A stretch of 64,000 nt of DNA, from contig JAUKTV010000001.1 in NCBI GenBank assembly GCA_030549205.1, positions 4,898,001 through 4,962,000 of the forward strand. The letters are read 5' to 3'. The position numbers were made by a program, and so were the translations under genes. This document shows positions 32,261 to 44,420 of this stretch, in pieces. The notes under the pieces are model-generated. The model was not told the DNA's origin and made no database searches. It saw only the letters and a program-made list of their open reading frames with translations. This stretch comes from Apiosordaria backusii (Eukaryota > Ascomycota > Sordariomycetes > Sordariales > Lasiosphaeriaceae). Position 1 is the first letter of the stretch. Each line of letters begins with the position of its first letter.

Positions 32261-33245
32261 ATGCACCCCACCGCCCGCCTCGCCGTTCGCAGCGGCCTGC
32301 GATTCCAATCCGCCGCTACTGCTGGTATAGCTCGGCTCTCCCGCTTCCAGCCATCCACCCTCCCCCGTGTCGTCGTCCGGTATTCCTCGACCGGAGGTAG
32401 CCCTCAATATGAGTTCATCCAAGTGACCGAGCCCCGTCCGGGCGTAGGGCAGAGTATGTCCTCTATGTTTCCCCCTATTCCATCCCCGGTCTATTTACTC
32501 ACACTCTATCACAGTCACCTTAAACCGCCCCAAAGCCCTCAACGCCCTCTCCACCCCCCTCATAACCGAACTCAACTCCGCCCTTTCCACCTTCCAATCC
32601 TCCCCCACCACCTCCGTCATCCTCCTCACCGGCTCCGAAAAAGCCTTCGCCGCCGGCGCCGACATCAAAGAAATGGCCCCTTTAACTTTCTCCCACGCCT
32701 ACCTAACCTCCTTCATCGAGTCCTGGTCCAACCTCACCACCTCCCTCAAAAAACCCCTCATCGCCGCCGTCTCCGGCCACGCCCTCGGCGGGGGGTGCGA
32801 GCTAGCCCTCATGGCCGACATACTCTACTGCACAAAAACCGCCAATTTCGGGCAGCCTGAAATCAAACTCGGTACTATTCCCGGTGCGGGTGGCAGTCAG
32901 AGACTTACCAGAGCGGTGGGCAAGGCGAAAGCAATGGAGTTGATTCTGACGGGCAAGAGTTTTAGTGGTGAAGAGGCGGAGAGGTGGGGGGCGGCGGCGA
33001 GAGCTTTTGGGACGTATGAGGAGTTGATGGAGGGGAGCTTGAAGACGGCGGAGGTGATTGCGGGGTATTCGAAAGTGGCGGTGCAGGCGGCGAAGGAGGT
33101 GGTGAATAAATCGCAGGATTTGGGGTTGAGGGACGGGGTGGAGTTTGAGAGGAGGGTTTTCCATGCCTTGTTTGGGAGCGAGGATCAGAAGATTGGGATG
33201 GGGGCTTTTGCGGAGAAGAGGAAGGCGGAGTGGAAGCATCAGTAG
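32261..33245 (+). CDS. Enoyl-CoA hydratase, mitochondrial
   Basis: Two exons (32261-32453 and 32515-33245) encode 307 residues. Crotonase-fold enzyme of mitochondrial beta-oxidation and branched-chain amino acid breakdown, hydrating 2-enoyl-CoA. Residues 1-45 are an Arg/Ser/Ala presequence ending at RVVVRYSS. The fold is shown by ITLNRPKALNALSTPLITEL, the oxyanion-hole segment FAAGADIKEMA, and the crotonase signature KPLIAAVSGHALGGGCELAL followed by FGQPEIKLGTIPGAGGSQRL with the two expected catalytic Glu positions (CELAL and PEIKLG). The C-terminus GMGAFAEKRKAEWKHQ is typical of ECHS1. The sense strand switches abruptly from C-rich to G-rich codons near 32,880. Confidence 0.95.
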
Positions 33246-33479
33246 ATATTTTACCTACCTTGCCCTGCCTAGCGGCTGTTTTGGGAAGGGGGGGGCGGAG
33301 GGGGGGGGTTAGGTTGAACGATACAATGTGTTAAATGGCTGGTATGATAGGTATGCTATGTATGTATCAGCTGTTAAAGGAGGGCTGTCTACGCCCAAAA
33401 ACATCCAAATACTTATCCCGCCCAAGAGGGTTGACCGCCTATCCAACTCCAATTTATATACACCGGGCAAAACAGGTTC

Positions 33480-36455
33480 CTATCCCACAACCTTCACATA
33501 CGGCCCAGGAAACAACCCCCCCACTCCATTATAATACCCATGAAACCACTCTCCATTCACATCCTCCACCTCGAGTATCTCCGCCCCCTTTGGAAAAAAC
33601 AACTCATCCGTCACATCCTCACTCGGAACCCACCCCCAGTTCGCCACCGCCTTGGGTCCGTACCCCCCATCCGGAGGGAACTCGTGCTCATCCTGGGAGA
33701 AATCTGTTTGTTGGTCTAGTAATGGATCGGGGAGGTCGATATCCCTTGTATTTAAACCCGCGGTCGATCTCCCGATGTCAACAGAGACAAACTTCATCTT
33801 TTTCTTGCCATTTCCAGGGGAGGGGTTAGTACCAGGGGAAGGAAGCTCTTCCCAGCTCCAGGCCTGGTAGAGGGGGTTGTTTAGCATTGGCTCCATCCTT
33901 AAACGTCGGCCGCCGACGAGGTCTTTGAAGATTTTGCGCTTGTAGATCGTTTCATTGGAGGCTGGGGAGGAAGATGAGACGGAAAAGGCGAGCATGACCA
34001 TACGGTGGCCTTTGGGACAGCGGCGCCAACCTTTTGGGCCGTTTTCGGGCGGGATGTGGTTTGTGTTGAGGAAGTGGTTGTAGCATGCTACGCAAAGGTT
34101 TAAGTGGTCTCCCGGGAGGGAATTGGGTAGCTGGGAAGGGCAGGAGTAGCAGTGGTAGTAGACTTGGTTGCGGGGGATGGGTTTGGTGCAGTGCTCGCAG
34201 TGCTGTTTCGGGTCTGCTGGGACATAAGCCCCTTTTCCGCGGGTGGTGGAGTTGGCAATGCCGAGCGTAGAGGAGCTGAAGCAGAGTGCTGATTGGGGCT
34301 GTTGTGGTGGTTTATATCGGGGTGATGACTTGGGAAAGTAGGCAAGCGGGGTGAGAGGGTGGCTGCATGTTTTCCCTTGGTTGACGCAGGTGTTGCAGTA
34401 TCCCCAGTCGGCATCTTTGCAGGTGTCGCAGCCCCAGTGTAAGTCCCGGGTGAAGGCGGTACAGCCAGCGCAGAAGGTGCCTCGTTGTAGCCTTTCGGCT
34501 GGGTTTTCTGCTGTTAGAGTGCGGCGGCCTTCTGCTCCGCCTGGGGGGGTTGAGGGTGGGAGATATCGACTTCCCACGAGACTGTGTGGTGGTGGGAGGT
34601 CGGCACCGAGTCTTTTCCATTTCTGTAAAGCTCCCGGACCATACCCGAACCAATGCAGACACCCTTTGCCGCGGCGCCAGCAATCTAAGCAGATATTCCA
34701 GTCACCCTCATGACAGAGGTTGCAATTGAAGTGAAGATCATAGTGAATATGCTCTCTGGAGCAGTGATCGCACTTGATCAAAGGCTCTTTGTACCACACC
34801 GGCTGAGCTCGCCGAGGCGCTGACAACGGGGGCGAGTTGATATCTGTGCTTAACGGACCAGACGTAGGAGCGAGCGTTGGAGAGTCAAAGCCAGTAAGCT
34901 CACCAATCCCTCTTGTATCCCTCCTGCTCACACTAGTTTCAACGGGAAGCTCTGTCGGTGACTGCTGTGTTGGCATTGTTCCAGCCGGTATCAGCGGTAT
35001 TGGCATAGTTCCCGCCGGTATTAACGGTATCGGCTCCCTCAATGGCGAAACCCTCTGATCCGGGGACTCTCTTCGTGACGAAGGTGTCGTCACCGCCGCC
35101 GAAGTAGGCGAGCTCGAGGTCCCCCCTCTCAGTCTTGGCCTTAACGGTGCAGTATCCCCCAAAGCCACAGGATCAGTCTGTACCCTCGCCCCAACCCTAA
35201 TCGGTTCAGGAAACTGCGCCGGCGGCAACGGAACCGTCGCACTCCTCCCACTGCTCGACGTCCTCCTCCTACTCCTCCCCGGCTCTTGCACCTCCAGTCT
35301 CCCCGCAAAGCTCGTACTCGGTGGATACCGCCCCCTTTCCCTCTCCCTATCCCTATCACTCTCATTCCCACTCGTACTCGGCGCCCTAGAATGAACAGTA
35401 TGCCTACTCGCCGGCCTCGACCCCGACCTTTCCCCAGCCGTAACCGCAGCAGTAGCCGTCCTCGACCTCGGCCTCGTCGCCCCCTGCCCATCCTCCCGCT
35501 GATTACTCCTCGCCGAATGCGCACTAGCATTACTCCTCCTCCTCCCCCCCTCCCCCTAACCCTCTCCCTATGTCTCCGCCTATACGCCTCCGTAATCCTC
35601 CTGCTCAACTCATCATTATTCTCCAAGTCAATATTATCCAAATCCAACCCATCCAACAATCCTTCTTCTTGAATCTGCCTCGCAAACTCCTCCACCTCCC
35701 TCTCAATATCCCTCGCATCCACCCCCTCCGTAGAAATCAAACTCCTCAAGCTCGACTGATGCGTAATCTGCTGCTGCTGTTCCCTCTCCCTCCTCCTCTC
35801 CCTATCCCTATCCCTATCCCGTCTTTCACTCTCCCCCCTTCCCCCCCCCCTCTCCCTCCCCCCCTATTTCTCCCCCCATGACCAACCGCCAGCTCCGTCG
35901 CCTCCCTCAAACTCATCACCTGAACCTCCTCCAGCAACCTCCTCTCCCTCTCATCCTCCTCCACCTCCTCCCTGCTCCTATCCTGAAACGGCAGCCTCGG
36001 CATGATGTTTTCCCCCCTTGTATACTTCCCATCCGCCTCTTTTTTTTCTTCCTCCGTCTTCACCCTCTCGCAATTTGGGTTCAGCCTCACAAACATCTCC
36101 AATAGCGTCGCGACACGGGCATCGTGCTTGGTGTCCCGGACTCGGTCGCGGCAGGAGGGGCAGGTGTAGACCGCGTAGTCCGGGGGTGGGGGTGGACCGG
36201 GGCGGGAGAGAACCGACGAAGCTTGGAAGGAGAACCAGGCTTTTAGGCAGGGGGCGCAAAAGGTGTGGAGGCAGTCGAGGAGGGTGAGGGGGTGGTGGAG
36301 GAGGTCGGTGCAGATCTATATCATGGGGGATGTCAGCTATGTTTGAGAAGGGGGGAAATAAAATGGTGGCATACGGAGCAGGTGAGTTCGGCTTCCAGGG
36401 ATATCGCTGGTCCTGGACCTGGTGCTGGTGCTGGGGTTGAAGCAGAGGATGCCAT
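33480..36455 (-). CDS. RING / triple ZZ / SH3 protein, probable E3 ubiquitin ligase (frame broken twice)
   Basis: Exon 1 is 36455-36375 and the rest continues from 36315 to 33480; with two one-base corrections the product is 972 residues. Domain order: an N-terminal C3HC4 RING (CSICTDLLHHPLTLLDCLHT, FCAPCLKAWF, YTCPSCRDRV), an acidic helical stretch (SREEVEEDERERRLLEEVQV), an Arg/Ser-rich low-complexity middle, then three Cys-rich ZZ-type fingers. These are CDHCSREHIHYDLHFNCNLC...CLDCW, CAGCTAFTRDLHWGCDTCKD...YCNTC, and CEHCTKPIPRNQVYYHCYSC...LCVACY. A C-terminal SH3 domain follows (AEILEVEDVNGEWFHGYYNG with GLFPGPYVKVV). The frame breaks lie in G-rich runs (sense) at about 35831-35877 and at 35544-35550, each missing one base. 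RING plus ZZ implies ubiquitin transfer and degron reading; partner and pathway are unknown. Confidence 0.82.
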
Positions 36456-37445
36456 CTTCACTGTCTGTCCGTGGGGACCCGGAGAGCCTCCGGACCCGAC
36501 TGTCTGGTTGAACGGGAGGGTACTAAGTTTCGGGGTGGAAGGGAAGGAAAAACAAAATCAAAAAAATCAGGGTCCAGTCTGTCTCTCGTCCGAGTGTGTC
36601 GTGACAGGATCACTCTGTCTATCACCGCGGGGTAGATCTACGACTTGAATCCCTATACTACGTTATGGGGAACCCTGCGGGCGGAAAGCAAAACGAGGGA
36701 AAAGATCCGAGTACAAATACGAGGCCGAATGCGCCGAGAAACTGGGCACCGTTAACTAAAGAGCACACCAAGAGTCACCCGCAACTGGCAGCAGCACTTC
36801 AAAGTGCAGGGCTGAGCTGTCTGACGAGCATCGGTTCGTTGTCCAACTGCAGCTCGCCCTGCCCATTTTACCGTCCATAAGTCAAGCGGGGCAAAACGTG
36901 GGGCATATTCTCCAAACTCCATCCCCCCCAGCCCTCGATCTCCCTATCCACTGCCATCTGGGATCGTGCATGTAACAGTGGATAGATCATGTCGTAGAAC
37001 TTCGACCCTGTCCCGATCCCGATCACAAGCCCATAGTAAACATGCAGAATATGCACAAAAGTCGTCATGTCAAACTCATTATAGCTAAATATGTGAGCTG
37101 CCAAGTAGCTCGCTCTCTTATGTATGTGCATGCGCGACGATGTCATCTATGCAATCTACTAAACTCATAGCATTAATAATGACGAACTTCCCTCTCTCCT
37201 ATTCATAATCAACAGTATCGCGCTGCCGCCTCGCGAGAAATGCCGGGTTTCCGTGCATTAAATACAAGCCAAAAATAAAATACAAAAACTCCTAGTATAT
37301 GTGCTATGCAAAACCCAGTCTGTGATCTGGGTTGGGATGTATCTCTCGTTCCCAAAACTCTCAACGCCCAAGCCCCCTGCGCCTTCTTAGCAAACCCAAG
37401 TAACAAATAAAGATAAATCATGGCTCTAATCCCGGTGGCCCGTTG
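36456..37445. other. Intergenic region, RING/ZZ/SH3 gene / ATG15 (tandem, minus)
   Basis: 990 bp. The left part is the RING gene promoter; the right part is the ATG15 3' UTR, which is AT-rich. No gene is supported. Confidence 0.5.
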
Positions 37446-39448
37446 TTACATATCGTCCTTCTTGGTTAATGGATCACCCTCGTACTCCTTGCACATCCCA
37501 TACCATGCCCGTGAGCGGCAGCCTGCCGTCTCTGTAACTGGCGGCGCTGGTGTTGTACTGGGCATGGTTGGTGGTGGAGTAATCGTAGATTGTTCGGTAG
37601 TAGCTGTAGAACTCGTGCCTATTGTCGTGATATCATCATAGCATCCCCAGAATCGGCCTGGGGTGGCGCATGTAGTGGTTGGAGTGGGCGTAGGAGTCGT
37701 CGAGGTGATCGTTGTTGTGGTCTTATCCTTGCAGCCAAACCATCCCCTAAGTTTTGTCAGTACAATGTTCTTGTCCGAGGAAATATATCAGATACTTACG
37801 GAGTCAGGCACGTAGTCGTCGTAATCGTTGTGGTGGCCGTAGTAGTGGTGTGCGTGCCTGTGGTGGTGGTAGTCTCGTCCAAGCAGCCCCACCAACCCGG
37901 TGTCTTGCAGGTCTCAGTCCGGGTCCGGCTCTTCTCTGTGGAAGTGGCCGAGGTCGACGTCGTTGTAGTCTCGGTTCCGTTACTCTCATACATCTTCCAG
38001 TTGCCACAGTCCCGGCACTCTGGCGTAAATTTGCACTTGGCCGCTTCATCATATTTGAGGATGACATCGTGAATGACAGATCGGATCTTGTGCGTACCAA
38101 TTCCGACGCGCCACCCCTTGTCACCCACCGTGTCGTAGACACACTCCATTCCCGTATGACATGCCGTTTCCAAGGCATATCCGCCGTATGAGCATGAAGC
38201 AGTGGCCCCATTACAGGTACCGATGTAGATCGGATCGGCCGTATGCCCAAAGTGAAAGGCGCCGGTGTACTGTCTAGATTGTGGTGCCCCAGGGTCAGCT
38301 CCTGGAGGCACAGGCAAGCCCAATCTGCTTGCTGGCAGAGCCTCAGGAACAGCCTGAAAGGTTACAGTCGGAACACCATAGGTAAGGCCGAGGAAAGAGC
38401 TGACAGCACCCCCGAGGGAATGACCTGTAAGCCAAATGTTGGCATTGGGATAGAGCTCCGTGACGTTGGCATAGAGCTCACGACCAGCCTGGTAGTATCG
38501 GTTCTCCTCCCGCAGAGCCTGAGTGACGCATGTGGTGTTGCAGGTGTAGGTGGACGTTGCGCAATTGCAAACCTGCCGCCAAGTCCATGGGCCTTGCTGA
38601 GCGCAGCAGCAGCTGAAGAAGAGATTATCGTTCTCTTTATCGTTAGTGGTCGTACCATCTCCATCAAAGACGGCAAGCGATGTTCCCTTCAAGCCAATCA
38701 CCACGGTCGAGTTGGTCTGGTCCGCAAAGATATGCCCACGCAAACCATCACCCTGCCAGCCAAAATCGGCACTCCTGTTGAAAGGCTTGCCAACCTCTTC
38801 CCAATCTGCCTCGCCTTCATGCTCCACATAGGCATCGGCTGCCATGTACGCCATTGTCAAGACGGTCTGCTTATCGGTGATGTTGGGCGCCGGAACCTCG
38901 TCCATCGACCATGCCGAAGGGGAAAGAACCGAAACAAAGCCCTGTTGTCGCGATTGAGCCACGAGGGGGTCTACCACGGCCGGTCTGCGGTCGACCAACC
39001 GCTGTATCGTCACCGAGTCGCTCTGCGCTCGGAGCGGGCCAATGCGCTCACGGCCGTATCCATCTTCGGCGGCCAAAAAGACATTCGCCTTTGTCGCATC
39101 GACATCTTGCTTCCGGTGAAGCCCGGGGTGTTTGTGAGTGCCATGGTGGTAGACGTGGCGCAGGGTCTGGTGGTTGAATGATGGGGTCAGCTTTCCAGTG
39201 ATTCACGAGCGTTGGTTCGTTCGACTTACAAAGGTGTGTTCGGCAGGCTGTGGGGCTTCCGGTGAGAGGCCTGGAATCGGGGAGATGTCTATTGGTATTG
39301 GCAAGACGTGTTGCGCGTTGGCTTGGATGTTTCTGGCGGCCGCGGCGATGGGGGTCTCGGAGAGGGCGAGGAAGGATAACAACAGCTGGGCGATGACCCG
39401 TCCAGTCGATGTGCACTGAGCACCTGCCTCCTTCCTCCTCCACCACAT
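37446..39448 (-). CDS. ATG15: Vacuolar phospholipase/lipase Atg15
   Basis: Three exons (39448-39230, 39166-37800, 37746-37446) encode 628 residues. Atg15 is a type II membrane glycoprotein delivered to the vacuole, where it breaks down autophagic bodies. A basic start (MWWRRKEAG) and a hydrophobic signal-anchor (about residues 19-37) are followed by TLRHVYHHGTHKHPGLHRKQ. The class 3 lipase core has the nucleophile motif WLTGHSLGGAVSSFLGLTYG (Ser near 318), VPEALPASRLGLPVPPG, FHFGHTADPIYIGTCNG, and GWRVGIGTHKIRSVIHDVIL, which supply the expected Asp and His. After the lipase domain comes a Thr/Ser-rich tail with three Cys modules of the form C-x-TPG-x(2,3)-G-C (two with TTTT tracts). Intron 2 splits the second. 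The start ATG at 39448 was chosen over an upstream TTG because it directly precedes the anchor. Confidence 0.93.
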
Positions 39449-40985
39449 GTCAGGCGTGCTATCGTCAGAGGATGGTGAAGGCAAAAGAACGGTTTATCGT
39501 AGGTGCCGTCGACCGTTGGGCTATGGGTGAATCATGAGGTAGATGGTTGGTTTATTGGTAATGGATGAACGGTGAAAGAAGTGTAGGTAGGTTAGACTAG
39601 ATCCCCGCGCGTGTCGCTGGCATCCATATGACGACGCAAGGTTGGGTGCATGGCGCGCCGATCGGAACAGGATACGCCACCGCCAATCAGCGCCGCTGAA
39701 CCTTGCTGTACCTGCCTCTGTCAAAAGACAGCACCTCAACGTCCACACTTTGGACTTCTCGTTTCTAGCATATTTACTATGTATACCTTACTGTTCTTAC
39801 TGTTTTCTGTAGACATTCCCTTTATTGAGACTTCGCCATACAATATCTTATTTGCTGGTACTAACAGCAGGTACTTGTGACGGGAATACTCGTCCAGGCT
39901 GCAAGCAGAGGCATGGCATTGATAACAACAACTGGCAGGCCAAGTATCTCTCCCGCTATTGGACGAGAAAAGGTACTCCGCTCCAAGTGGAGTGATAACA
40001 GCCTCAACCGAACCCCGGATTTACTGGGGCTCGTTGTCCCATGACATGCACCAACCAACTCACCCGTTGAGTTGGTGCCTGCTGATGACTTGACTGATGG
40101 CGGTGACAAAGAATCACCTTCTTCCCGTTTTCTTGATCTCCTTTTAGAAAATGCCTACCTACTTGTCAAGCCTCTCAACTGGAAGAATACTATAGACTAA
40201 GGTATCTATTCGTTGAGCAGCTCGGCTTGTATGGCTTCAGATGGAGACTCGGCGTACGGCGGATGAAGGACCGATGATATGAAGATTGAATGTGCCATAA
40301 ACATGTAGACTTCGTATCATTAGAATTGCCATCAACCGCGAGGCGAGAAGTCGCGGTTTGCAGCCTTTTCCTAACCCAGAATTCAGGGCGAGAGTGCCGC
40401 CTGTAAACTTGGGCTGATGGCCTCGACCTCTGAAGCCCACTCTGGGTGGAGAGTCTCGCGTGCACCTTGAAGGCTGGACGTGTCCGATAAGAACCCTCCT
40501 ATCGGACCCACAGGGTACGTACCTCAACACCTCTCTCAACTGCGACAGCTCTAAACAAGAGCTCCGTTTCTTCCGCGACGAAGTGTCTCTTGTGTCTAGC
40601 GACTCGCGTCGTCCCGAGTTCACCCCCTCCTTCAATTCACTCACTTACGCAGCAAACTCACCAGTTGTTTCTGTCCCGGCCGCTGCAGCGTGGTTCGGTC
40701 TTGTGGGTGGTCTGTACGGCTGGGCCTGTGGTTTCAAGGCTCCCCTAAAATTACCATAAGCCACTGGCGACAGCACCTCCCTCCAACCAGGTAGGTAAAC
40801 GGCCACTTTGAGACCTTGTGTTGTTCTTGTCATTATGGCTGGCGCAGCCACAAAGGATGGGCGATCTCTCGCTCGTTCTTATTTGTAGAATTTTTTTTCT
40901 TGTTTCCTCAGAAACCCCTGCCTTGAAGTGACGCATTGTGGTTACGGGTCCTGCGGATAGACTTGAGAAAGCAACGGCACTGACA
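39449..40985. promoter_or_regulatory. Divergent intergenic region, ATG15 / VPS9-domain gene
   Basis: 1.5 kb between divergent start codons. It contains a perfect 9-bp stem-loop (ACCAACTCA / TGAGTTGGT, 40054-40076) and a pyrimidine-rich leader before the VPS9 gene. Short frames at 40190-40760 show no family features. No gene called. Confidence 0.5.
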
Positions 40986-43446
40986 ATGTTGTCCAGCCTG
41001 AGCCCAAACCTCGGCAACACACACAGCAGCACCATGTCGTCCAACCCACCCAGTACGACGCAACGTCCCGGCTCCTCAAGGCCTCTTCGTTCCTTTCGTG
41101 TCGAGCGCTCGCCATCCCCAGAGCCAATGTCTCGCCCAAAGAGAGCCAGCACCATTGAGACGGGACCAGCGCCTGGTGCGAAGTCCATGGTCCGTACTGC
41201 GTCTGGCACGCAGGTGAGGCTGGGCAGCGAGACGGAAAGACCAGACACCTTTGAGAGCAGAATTAGCGAAGAGAATGCCGATTCTGAGCCGCCCAGAGCA
41301 TCCGTCGACCTTGACGATCTGCCCATCGAGCTGGTCAGCTTGACCGACGGCTTCATTGACTCACTGTCGGCAAAGGTTCACGCAACCCCGCCAAACATCG
41401 ACAAGCTGTCGCAAATGTTCCAAGACTTCTATGCCACTGCCTCGGCCCATATCAAGACACATGTTGACAGTCTGGCCACCCGGCAGCGACGGGAGGTATC
41501 TCCAGCACCACCTCTCTCAACCCGAGCATCTGCAGCAAGTTTGCTCCGGGCAAAGGCCGCCTCGCTTGGGACCAAGGAGAAATCCAAGCCAGGACCTGCC
41601 AGACGTGATTCAGAAATGCTGACACCTGAGGAGCTGGTGGAAAGGAAAAAAGCGCGGAGGGCATTGGAGCAGAAGAAGGGTCTCTTGGAAGAAGCGGTGG
41701 AAAGGAGATTATGTGAAGGTGTCTACAGCAAAATCTACCGTCATCGTAGCACCCAGGACGAAGCTCAGGATGCCAAGCTCCGGTCCAAGACTGCTGCCCT
41801 CGCTGTGGTCGATATTGGACCTATAGATCTCGGCGTTGAGCTTGGGACACCGGAGGATGATCCAGAGGCGGCGGCCAAGAAGACGGCCGAGGTCAAAGAA
41901 TGGCTTGAGGGTGCAAGGAAAGAGCTTACGCTAATGAGCCAGGCTCGGTATCCTCTCCGGAAGATTAACCACTTGAAGGCTGCCTTCAAGAGTATCATTG
42001 ATACCTTGGCACATTTCCACCCCTCGTCCTCGGCCGATGAGCTCATGCCTATGCTCATCTACACTCTAATCACGCTTCCGCCGCAAAACCTGAACGCCAT
42101 AAGTGATATCAACTTCATTCAGCGATTCCGCTGGGAACAAAAGCTCACGGGCGAAGCCTCTTACTGTCTGACAACCCTCGAAGCAACCATCAGCTTCCTC
42201 GAAACCGTCGACCTGTCCACCCTCCGCGCCGACGAAACACCAGGCGGTCCCATGAAAGCCCCTGGCTCACCACCAAAAGAAAACACCTTTCCCCCAGCCT
42301 TTTCACCAACCTCACCCTCTCCAGCCACAGCTGCCTCCGCCGTCGCTGCTGCTACTGCCTCCAGTCCCAACCCCAGCAACACAGCAGCAGCCTCCCTCTC
42401 CGCAAACCTCATCAAACCCCCCTCCCCGTCCCCAGCCGCAGCAGCTGGCTTCCGCTCAACAGTCTCCCAACAACTCCGCAACCGCCGCCTCTCAGATCTA
42501 GTCAACACCCCCGCCCAAGCCTTCAACGCCGCTTCCGACGCGGTCCTCTCGACAGTCAACACGGCCGACCAATCCCTAAAAACAATCGGTAACTCCCTCG
42601 GCGACTCTTATAAATTCCTCCTCGGCAAACTCCGTGAACCCCTCTCCCAACCAGACGGCCAAGTCCTCGTCCCCAAAACCTTGGACGATGCCAGAAAGTT
42701 AATCGGCACCCCTCCCCCACTTGACCGTTCCGACTCTCCCTCCCCCGGACCAGCACCAGCACCAGCACCAGCACCAGGTCCAAGCCCAGCAGAGGAGCGA
42801 CCACCATTACTATCCTTCATCTCCGGAACCGCGCGGAAAGTCTCCCGGGACCCAAGCGCTGATAGCACCCGAAGCGGCAGCTCCCGCCGCGGCATCGACG
42901 AGAGTAGTAGAATCCCCATGTCAACCACCACCGCCGTAGCAACGGGGAGTAACAGTCCCGTCGTAACCAGCCCGTTGGATTCCATGCGCAACCTAGGAAA
43001 CTCGTTTAATCCATTAGGGAGAATCTCAGCTGGTATCGGCGGCTTCCGTAATTTTGGCCGGTCGACGCCAACACCAACACCGGCACCAGCACCGCCGCCT
43101 ACTCCAGGGAAGGACCCAGTGGCGGGCTTATCAACCCGTGGTTTGGGGGTAACAACAGGAGGGTCAGCAGCAGCAGCAGCAGCAGAAGGGGGGGATTTAG
43201 CTACTGTAAGTTCCACCCGTGATATTGGAAAATATGTGGATGGGTGGGTTGCTGATAAGTTATGAACAGGCCTTCCCAGATCTGGCACCCGCCCTCCCGC
43301 CAAAGAAAACAATCGAGCACCCCATAGCAAAGTTCATGACGATGCAGAACGCGGCGGAGATGAAAGTGGGGGAGGTGTTTGAGTTGTTGAAGGATTATAA
43401 GAGACTAGCTGGGGCACTGAAGGAGATGGGTGGGTTCAAGGAGTGA
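40986..43446 (+). CDS. VPS9-domain protein, probable Rab5-type GEF
   Basis: Two exons (40986-43205 and 43270-43446) encode 798 residues. VPS9 domains exchange nucleotide on Rab5/Vps21 GTPases in early endosomes. Residues about 90-140 are helical (DDLPIELVSLTDGFIDSLSA). The VPS9 core spans about residues 240-410: EAVERRLCEGVYSKIYRHRS, KINHLKAAFKSIIDTLAHFH, SADELMPMLIYTLITLPPQN (catalytic Asp/Pro/Tyr pattern D-E-L-M-P...Y) and FRWEQKLTGEASYCLTTLEA. The C-terminal half is low-complexity (Ala/Pro/Ser with a PAPAPAPAPG run and a poly-Ala run), and a conserved-looking end follows in exon 2 (AFPDLAPALPPKKTIEHPIA, EVFELLKDYKRLAGALKEM). It is not Vps9 itself, which carries a CUE domain; a Muk1-like or VPS9D1-like role is possible. 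ATG 41034 is an alternative start. Confidence 0.85.
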
Positions 43447-43512
43447 ACAATGTGACGTTGGCCCCTTTGGGATGTGTCAGGGAAAACATATGCATACCAT
43501 ATAAGGAACTCG

Positions 43513-43557
43513 AGATAGATGGACGGATGGATGGATGGATAGATGGATAGATGGATG
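43513..43557. repeat. GATG/GATA tetranucleotide microsatellite
   Basis: About eleven imperfect copies of a GGAT/AGAT unit (45 bp) in the 3' spacer. Confidence 0.85.
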
Positions 43558-43990
43558 CGTGGGGGGAGGGGGAAGGGGTGCGGTCGACTAGATTCAGGTA
43601 GTAGGTTAACGGGAATAAAGTGTTGGTTTAAGGTATATTGCATGGCGTGGGCATAAATTTGGATAGTCAGGAATAAGGGATAACTTGAATCTAGAAAAAG
43701 GTGTTGTCATTTAATGACGTTCAAATGTTACCCGGAGATAAATAGGGAGTGTTCAACATTGATGAGGTTAGTTCCTGTTATGGATGGTTTGCATTTTATT
43801 ACCTAGCAGAGGTAGGTACCTAGACGAGACTATCAAAGACTGTTGCGATTGGCATCTGACCTATCAAAGCTAAACTACGCTTTCCCAACCCAGCGCTCAA
43901 CATGGAAGACGGGATGCTACTTGAAAATGGTCACGAACGAACACACGAACAGGAAACGATCTGTGCAAGAGTACTGTTTATTTCTCTAAT

Positions 43991-44013
43991 CCTACCCTAC
44001 CCTACCCTACCCC
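43991..44013. repeat. CCTAC pentanucleotide microsatellite
   Basis: Four to five perfect copies of CCTAC on the plus strand. Confidence 0.85.
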
Positions 44014-44073
44014 TTCCCTCTCCCTCCCTTTCCTTTCCTTTTGCTTTGCGAAAAAAAAATCCCAATTTGACCT

Positions 44074-44127
44074 CCACCTATCCACCTATCCACCTATCTA
44101 CCCATCCACCCATCCACCCATCCATCC
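44074..44127. repeat. CCAC/CTAT tetranucleotide microsatellite
   Basis: Imperfect tandem CCACCTAT / CCATCCAC units, pyrimidine-rich on the plus strand. Confidence 0.8.
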
Positions 44128-44420
44128 GCCATAATCACCCTTCAAACACAGCTCACCACCTACCCAGCCAGCCAGCCAGCAGCAGCCACCCAACCGACCA
44201 GCCAACCAACCCTATATCTTATGCTACCTACATAATGCCACCGCCGCAAAAGATTAAAGAAATCCCGTATAAAGTAAAAAAGAGAGCAAAAAAAATAAAA
44301 CACGCAAGCCAAAAACCCAGGCATACCAGGCATAGCACACTAACGATATCCCGCTCAGCTACAAGTTACCAACTCAACCAACCAACTGGCTAGCCACACC
44401 TCCGTTTTATAACCCCCCTC

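Larger units (their letters stand above)
43447..44420. other. Convergent 3' region with microsatellites, VPS9 gene / alpha-actinin
   Basis: 974 bp between convergent stop codons. It holds several short tandem repeats (43513-43557, 43991-44013, 44074-44127) and a TAGGTACCTAG palindrome (43811-43823). No gene seen. Confidence 0.55.
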
